This document shows positions 7,197 through 10,555 of a stretch of 10,555 nucleotides of DNA, piece after piece; within the stretch, counting starts at the first letter, position 1, and each line of letters opens with the position of its first letter. The DNA comes from DASUFH01 sp036274645. Lineage in GTDB: Bacteria > Acidobacteriota > Terriglobia > 20CM-2-55-15. The position numbers were made by a program, and so were the translations under genes. Where the stretch lies: the NCBI GenBank assembly GCA_036274645.1, contig DASUFH010000151.1, forward strand, positions 1 to 10,555, given 5' to 3'. Below the pieces are notes generated by a model. It worked only from the letters and a program-made list of their open reading frames with translations. It searched no databases and was not told the DNA's origin.

Positions 7197-7898
7197 TTAC
7201 GCTCGCGCGCCCGACAGCGCGTTCACCATCGATTCGAAAATCATCTTCCCGTCGACACTGCCCAGCAGCTCTTCGCTGGAGCGGTCCGGATGGGGCATCA
7301 TCCCGAGCACGTTTCCGGCGGCGTTGACAATGCCGGCAATGTTGCCGATCGAACCGTTCGGGTTCGCTTCCGGCGTCACCTGGCCCGCCGCGTCCGAATA
7401 GCGGAACGCCACCTGGCCGTTGCCCTCCAGCCGCTTCAACGTTTCCGCATCGGCGAAGAAGTTGCCGTCGCCGTGCCCGATCGGGATGTGCAATGTCTGT
7501 CCCACACGAAGCCGGTTGGTGAACGGCGTGGCCGCATTTTCCACACGGATGTGCAGGAATTTGCAGATGTACTTCCGGCTCACGTTGCGCAACAGCGCGC
7601 CGGGCAGCAGTCCGGACTCGGTCAGGATCTGGAAGCCATTGCAGATGCCGATGACCAGGCCGCCTTTTGCCGCGAATTCCCCGAGCGCCTGCATGACGGG
7701 AGAGAACTTCGCCAGCGCGCCCGTTCGCAGGTAGTCGCCGTAGGAAAAGCCGCCGGGAAGAATGACCGCGTCGAAGCCTTCAAGCGAACGGTCCTCGTGC
7801 CAGATGAACGAGACCGGCTTTCCGATCACGGCTTCAATCGCGTAGTAGCAGTCGCGGTCGCAATTGGATCCGGGAAAGATGACAACGCCAAATTTCAT
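7197..7898 (-). CDS. purQ: FGAM synthase glutaminase subunit PurQ
   Basis: PurQ is the class I glutamine amidotransferase that releases ammonia for PurL in the cytosolic PurSQL complex. The 233 residues are the normal length. The N-terminal GVVIFPGSNCDRDCYYAI (4-21) is the PurQ signature. VILPGGFSYGDYLRTGALA (45-63) is the oxyanion and substrate region, and GLVIGICNGFQIL (80-92) holds the nucleophile Cys86. The catalytic His is His203 in GMMPHPDRSSEELLGS (199-214). In this family the triad is Cys-His-Glu with the Glu two residues after the His (HPE). Here that position is Asp205, codon GAC at 7286-7284, a conservative but unusual change. The start overlaps the end of purS by 4 bp, and the stop is 7 bp before purL, so the three subunits are made from adjacent, probably coupled frames. 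Confidence 0.96.
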   Translation of the reverse strand: MKFGVVIFPGSNCDRDCYYAIEAVIGKPVSFIWHEDRSLEGFDAVILPGGFSYGDYLRTGALAKFSPVMQALGEFAAKGGLVIGICNGFQILTESGLLPGALLRNVSRKYICKFLHIRVENAATPFTNRLRVGQTLHIPIGHGDGNFFADAETLKRLEGNGQVAFRYSDAAGQVTPEANPNGSIGNIAGIVNAAGNVLGMMPHPDRSSEELLGSVDGKMIFESMVNALSGARA

Positions 7899-8143
7899 GA
7901 ACGATCCCAGACGATCCGGTATTCCTCGATCACCGGATTCGTGAGCACTTCCTTCGCCAGCCGCTCCACCAGCGCCTGGCGCCGCTCCGGAGAAGTCTCG
8001 GCATCGAGTTCAACCTGGAAGTACTTGCCCTGGCGGATGTCGCGTACTTCGGAATAGCCCATGGGTTGTACGCCCCGCGTGATGGTCATGCCCTGGGGGT
8101 CGAGCACGGTCGGTTTCAACGTGACGATGACAGTCGCCTTCAT
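7895..8143 (-). CDS. purS: FGAM synthase subunit PurS
   Basis: PurS is the small dimeric subunit that bridges PurL and PurQ and helps channel ammonia between them. The 82-residue product matches the family length and its conserved stretches: KATVIVTLKPTVLDPQGMTI (2-21), then GYSEVRDIRQGKYFQVELD (29-47), with the usual C-terminal VLTNPVIEEYRI (66-77). Compared with most members the segment after LDPQG reads MTITRGVQPMGY; this is within family variation. Its stop overlaps the purQ ATG by 4 bp. The ATG at 8143 is preceded by AAGGAA (8152-8147), the best ribosome site in the window though close to the start. It is the first gene after the 60-bp palindrome and may begin its own transcript. Confidence 0.95.
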   Translation of the reverse strand: MKATVIVTLKPTVLDPQGMTITRGVQPMGYSEVRDIRQGKYFQVELDAETSPERRQALVERLAKEVLTNPVIEEYRIVWDRS

Positions 8144-8146
8144 ATG

Positions 8147-8159
8147 TTCCTTAAGTATA
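8147..8159 (-). promoter_or_regulatory. Possible purS -10 element (TATACT) and ribosome site (AAGGAA)
   Basis: On the minus strand TATACT (8159-8154) matches the sigma-70 -10 box at 5 of 6 positions and is followed by AAGGAA (8152-8147) and the purS ATG at 8143. No convincing -35 box lies 16-18 bp upstream. If the -10 is real, the RNA would start about 4-6 bases before the ATG and lose part of the ribosome site. Either the promoter is atypical or the -10 match is chance. I see no purine riboswitch and no PurR-like operator here. Confidence 0.3.
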
Positions 8160-8174
8160 AACGGGCCTCGTTGG

Positions 8175-8234
8175 GGGAATCAGGGACAGAGAGGAATTTC
8201 GCCTTCGCGAAATTCCTCTCTGTCCCTAATTCCC
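8175..8234. repeat. 60-bp near-perfect palindrome overlapping the end of purB
   Basis: The arms 8175-8202 and 8207-8234 pair at 27 of 28 positions around a CTTC loop; the only mismatch is C8181 against A8228. The core of each arm is agggacagagaggaattt. The RNA hairpin would be very stable, but no T-run follows on either strand, so it is not a standard intrinsic terminator. Short palindromes with a 'gggacag' arm resemble REP elements mobilised by IS200-like (RAYT) transposases; that link is from memory of such families, and no transposase is in the window. It lies between purB and purS. The purB stop codon and last residues are inside its outer arm, so it probably inserted at, or captured, the gene end. 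Confidence 0.85.
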
Positions 8235-9524
8235 TCCAAACACCCTCTCAAAAATCCGGTCCACATTGGCCAGCAAGCGTTCCGAATCAAACACTTTCGC
8301 AATTTCCGCCGGCGTCAGGGCGCGCGCGATATCGGCATCGGCCGAGATCTTCTCGCGCAGCGAGCCGCCGTTGTCCCATACGCTCATCGCGTTGCGTTGC
8401 ACCCAGCGGTACGCCTCTTCGCGCGTAATCCCTTTGGCCACCAGCGCGAGCAGCAGTTCACCGGAATAGATCAACCCTCCGGTGAGTTCCACGTTCTTCA
8501 GCATCCGTTCCGGATACACCACCAGTTTCTCCACCAGCGTGGCCGTGCGGTCCAGCAGGTAATCCGCCAGGATGGTCGAATCGGGGAAGATCACGCGTTC
8601 GACGGACGAATGGGAAATATCGCGCTCGTGCCAGAGCGCCACGTTCTCCATCGCCGCCAGCGCATTCGAGCGCAGGACCCGGGCAAGGCCGGAGATCTGT
8701 TCGGCCGTGACCGGATTCCGCTTATGCGGCATGGCGGACGACCCCTTCTGCTTGGGCGAAAAATACTCTTCCGCCTCCCGGACTTCCGTGCGCTGCAGGC
8801 TGCGCACTTCGACCGCGATCTTTTCGAGCGTCGCGCCGATCAGCGCCAGCGTCGTGATGTAGTGCGCGTGCCGGTCCCGCTGGACCACCTGCGTTGCCAC
8901 TCGAGCGGGCTCGAGGTTCAACCGCGCGAGCGCGCGGGCTTCGATTTCCGGCGACAGGTGGGCAAATGTGCCGACGGCTCCGGAGAGCTTGCCCACGCGC
9001 ATCGTTTCCGCGGCCTCGCGAAAGCGATCGTGGCCGCGGCGCGCCTCCTCGTACCAGAGGGCGAGTTTGAGTCCGAACGTCGTCGGTTCGGCGTGGACGC
9101 CGTGAGTGCGGCCGACCGCCACGGTCGTCTTGAACTCCATGGCGCGCCGCTTGAGCACGTCGATGAGCCGATCGAGACCTTTAAAGATGATCGCAGAGGC
9201 TTCGGCCACCTGCAGCGCCATGGCGGTATCGACCACATCCGACGAGGTCAGACCGTAATGAAAATACCGGGAGGCCGGCCCGACATGCTCCGCGACGGAC
9301 GTGGTGAAGGCGATCACGTCATGTTTGACTTCCGCCTCGATCTCGTCGATCCGCTCGACCGAAAAGTCCGCCTTGGCTTTGATCTCCGCCGCCGCGTCGG
9401 CGGGCACCACCCCGTCTTCGGCGAGCGTCGCGGTGACCGCCAGTTCCACGTCGAGCCAGCGTTGATATCGGTTTCGATCCTGCCAGATCCGGCCCATCTC
9501 CGGGCGTGTGTAGCGCTTGATCAT
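8226..9524 (-). CDS. purB: Adenylosuccinate lyase
   Basis: PurB removes fumarate twice in purine synthesis: from SAICAR to give AICAR, and from adenylosuccinate to give AMP. The 432 residues are the size of the B. subtilis-type enzyme (431). It belongs to the fumarase/aspartase superfamily, and the three conserved regions are present: SRYFHYGLTSSDVVDTAMAL (85-104), VGRTHGVHAEPTTFG (137-151) with His141 as the general acid, and the signature KGSSAMPHKRNP (260-271), whose serine (Ser263) lies on the mobile catalytic loop. His68 matches the second B. subtilis active-site histidine. It begins 12 bp after the walJ-like stop with no clear ribosome site, so it may depend on coupling. Its last codons (GGN, then TAG) lie inside the palindrome at 8175-8234; this affects only the disordered tail. 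Confidence 0.97.
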   Translation of the reverse strand: MIKRYTRPEMGRIWQDRNRYQRWLDVELAVTATLAEDGVVPADAAAEIKAKADFSVERIDEIEAEVKHDVIAFTTSVAEHVGPASRYFHYGLTSSDVVDTAMALQVAEASAIIFKGLDRLIDVLKRRAMEFKTTVAVGRTHGVHAEPTTFGLKLALWYEEARRGHDRFREAAETMRVGKLSGAVGTFAHLSPEIEARALARLNLEPARVATQVVQRDRHAHYITTLALIGATLEKIAVEVRSLQRTEVREAEEYFSPKQKGSSAMPHKRNPVTAEQISGLARVLRSNALAAMENVALWHERDISHSSVERVIFPDSTILADYLLDRTATLVEKLVVYPERMLKNVELTGGLIYSGELLLALVAKGITREEAYRWVQRNAMSVWDNGGSLREKISADADIARALTPAEIAKVFDSERLLANVDRIFERVFGGN

Positions 9525-9536
9525 CGTTTATGAAGT

Positions 9537-10325
9537 CTATCCCAGATAAATCGGCTGGCCGGGCACATCCTGACCGGTCACCGCCAGGCGGATCCCCTCC
9601 AGACCGCGCCGCCGCAACGCCCGTAACGATTCCTGCCGCGCCAGTTCCGGATGATTGTTGCGTGAACTCAAATGCGCCAGCAGCAGATGCGCGGCGCGCC
9701 CGTCGAACTGATCGCAAATGAACCGCCCCACGGCGGTGTTTGAAAGATGGCCAAAGCGCCCGAGCAGCCGCTGCTTCAGGTTCCAGGGATACGGGCCGGC
9801 GCGCAGCATGTCGAGATCATGATTGGATTCCAGAATCAGGACATCGGCGCCGCGCAGGTTTTCGGCCGCCGCGTCCGAGAAATGCCCGATGTCGGTGAGT
9901 TGCGAAATCTGGACACCGTTTGCGCGCAGCCGAAAAGCCACCGGCTCCGCGGCGTCATGCGGTATCGAAAACGGCATTGCTTCGACGTCGCCAACCGTAA
10001 AGGGAACGCCCGGCTGGATGGGAACAATCCGCGAACCGTTCAGTTCGAACGCCTCGGCGCCAAGAGCGCGAATCGTCCCCCAGGTCATGTAGGCCTCGAT
10101 TCGAAGCTCCTTCAACAACCCGCGGATCGCGGAAACATGGTCCGTGTGCTCGTGCGTGATGAGTACGGCGTCAATGCCCTCCGGATCTTCACCGATGGCC
10201 TCAAGCCGCGCCGAAAGCTCCTTCCGGCTGAATCCCGCTTCGATCAGCAGCCGGACGCGATCGGTCTTGATGAAGGTCGCATTGCCCCGGCTTCCGCTGC
10301 CCAGGATAGAAACGGTCACAGCCAT
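9537..10325 (-). CDS. WalJ/YycJ-like metallo-beta-lactamase-fold hydrolase
   Basis: The 262-residue product is a cytosolic (no signal peptide) MBL-fold protein close to B. subtilis YycJ/WalJ (264 residues). The N-terminal VSILGSGSRGNATFI (5-19) is typical of that group. LITHEHTDHVSAI (55-67) is the HxHxDH motif binding the two metal ions. Further ligand and core motifs follow: FSIPHDAAEPVAF (119-131), LTDIGHFS (143-150), ILESNHDLDML (164-174), GRFGHLSN (189-196) and LLLAHLSSRNN (214-224). WalJ proteins have been linked to cell-wall and chromosome homeostasis and to 5'-3' exonuclease-like activity; the exact substrate is unsettled, and here it is inferred only from similarity. It is the first gene of the minus-strand run, 12 bp upstream of purB. 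A GATAAT lies 8 bp before its ATG and no ribosome site is visible. Confidence 0.9.
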   Translation of the reverse strand: MAVTVSILGSGSRGNATFIKTDRVRLLIEAGFSRKELSARLEAIGEDPEGIDAVLITHEHTDHVSAIRGLLKELRIEAYMTWGTIRALGAEAFELNGSRIVPIQPGVPFTVGDVEAMPFSIPHDAAEPVAFRLRANGVQISQLTDIGHFSDAAAENLRGADVLILESNHDLDMLRAGPYPWNLKQRLLGRFGHLSNTAVGRFICDQFDGRAAHLLLAHLSSRNNHPELARQESLRALRRRGLEGIRLAVTGQDVPGQPIYLG

Positions 10326-10333
10326 GGACCGAG

Positions 10334-10339
10334 ATTATC
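10334..10339 (-). promoter_or_regulatory. Possible -10 box (GATAAT) close to the walJ-like start
   Basis: GATAAT on the minus strand (5 of 6 matches to TATAAT) ends 8 bp before the ATG at 10325, the same distance as the -10 candidate of the epimerase-like gene. No good -35 box sits 16-18 bp further upstream. If used, the transcript of walJ, purB and perhaps the whole purine run would be nearly leaderless. Motif match only. Confidence 0.3.
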
Positions 10340-10386
10340 CGCAATCGATGGACAGATGAGGACCAAACAACAAACAAGATCATGCC

Positions 10387-10405
10387 GGGGGTGGTCTATG
10401 ACCGC
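10387..10405. repeat. Diverged fragment of the 1473-1603 repeat family
   Basis: GGGGTGGTCTATGACCGC (10388-10405) matches 17 of 18 bases of the right arm of the 1473-1603 element read on its minus strand (1583-1566). The flanking arm sequence (cccgcctgcttgta) is absent, so this is a remnant or a minimal unit of the same family. It lies in the non-coding stretch upstream of the walJ-like gene. Confidence 0.6.
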
Positions 10406-10479
10406 TTCACAATGCCTCCTGTCCCCCCCTTGTCCGCTGTGCGCTGGCTGTTGTCCGATGTCTAATGGACCTGGCGCGA

Positions 10480-10555
10480 TGACCCACTGACCGAATGACC
10501 CACTGCCCCATTGACCCCATTGACCCCATTGACCAGCAAGCCAGTGGGTCAGTGG
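10480..10555. repeat. Tandem 9-bp repeat (ccccattga) with flanking inverted motif, running off the window
   Basis: Three perfect copies of ccccattga occupy 10506-10532. They are preceded by two copies of tgacccactg (10480-10489 and 10495-10504), and the same 10-mer recurs inverted at 10543-10552, so a stem of about 10 bp can close around the tandem copies. The whole 10480-10555 stretch is low-complexity TGACCC-rich DNA with no reading frame I can support. It resembles a variable-number tandem repeat of the kind found between genes. The rest of the 10326-10555 interval holds no gene that I can see. Confidence 0.7.

Noticed and set aside
5258..7327. 689-codon plus-strand frame opposite purL
   Set aside because: Same antisense effect; low-complexity His/Arg/Ala-rich translation with no recognisable motif, against an intact PurL.
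8144..8225. Purine riboswitch or PurR operator before purS
   Set aside because: The 82-bp gap is largely filled by the palindrome, is too short for a riboswitch aptamer, and I saw no PurBox-like repeat.
8175..8234. Intrinsic terminator after purB
   Set aside because: The stem is strong but no T-run follows on either strand, and the structure is nearly symmetric like a REP palindrome.
8061..9533. 490-codon plus-strand frame opposite purB
   Set aside because: Antisense shadow of purB with no motif or credible start site.
10480..10555. CRISPR array
   Set aside because: The repeats are 9-10 bp with no unique spacers between them, so this is a simple tandem repeat.

Overview
The window is a gene-dense, GC-rich (about 60% by eye) stretch of bacterial chromosome. 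The organism appears to use the Bacillus-like version of purine synthesis: a three-part FGAM synthase (PurS + PurQ + small PurL), an iron-sulfur type PurF, and a B. subtilis-type PurB. These features, the short REP/MITE-like palindromes between genes and the GC content suggest a soil or environmental bacterium outside the Enterobacteria, possibly Acidobacteriota or a related phylum. The phylum cannot be fixed from this sequence alone.

Layout. (1) Positions 1-548, minus strand: the N-terminal 182 residues of an NAD(P)-binding epimerase-like protein that runs off the window. (2) 549-615: a short divergent promoter region. (3) 616-1434, plus strand: a secreted DUF1028 protein, the only complete gene on the plus strand. 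(4) 1435-1632: a convergent gap holding a near-palindromic element of about 130 bp. (5) 10325 down to 1633, minus strand: one co-directional run in the order walJ-like hydrolase, purB, [60-bp palindrome], purS, purQ, purL, [17-codon mini-ORF], purF, purN, tyrS. (6) 10326-10555: non-coding, with a fragment related to the first palindrome and a 9-bp tandem repeat reaching the window edge.

How the genes work together. PurF makes phosphoribosylamine, PurN formylates GAR, PurSQL amidates FGAR, and PurB acts twice (SAICAR to AICAR, and adenylosuccinate to AMP). The purD, purM, purE/K, purC and purH steps are not in this window. The run is tightly packed, with 4-bp ATGA overlaps at purS/purQ and purN/tyrS and gaps of 7-13 bp at purQ/purL, purF/purN and walJ/purB. 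This suggests co-transcription and translational coupling. TyrRS at the distal end shares the transcript but not the pathway.

I see no novel defence, mobile or biosynthetic system here. The main oddities are: a PurL that appears to lack the conserved GGSEYL segment in its second half, a PurQ with Asp in place of the catalytic-triad Glu, a coupled mini-ORF between purL and purF, a palindrome that supplies the purB stop codon, and two families of intergenic palindrome.
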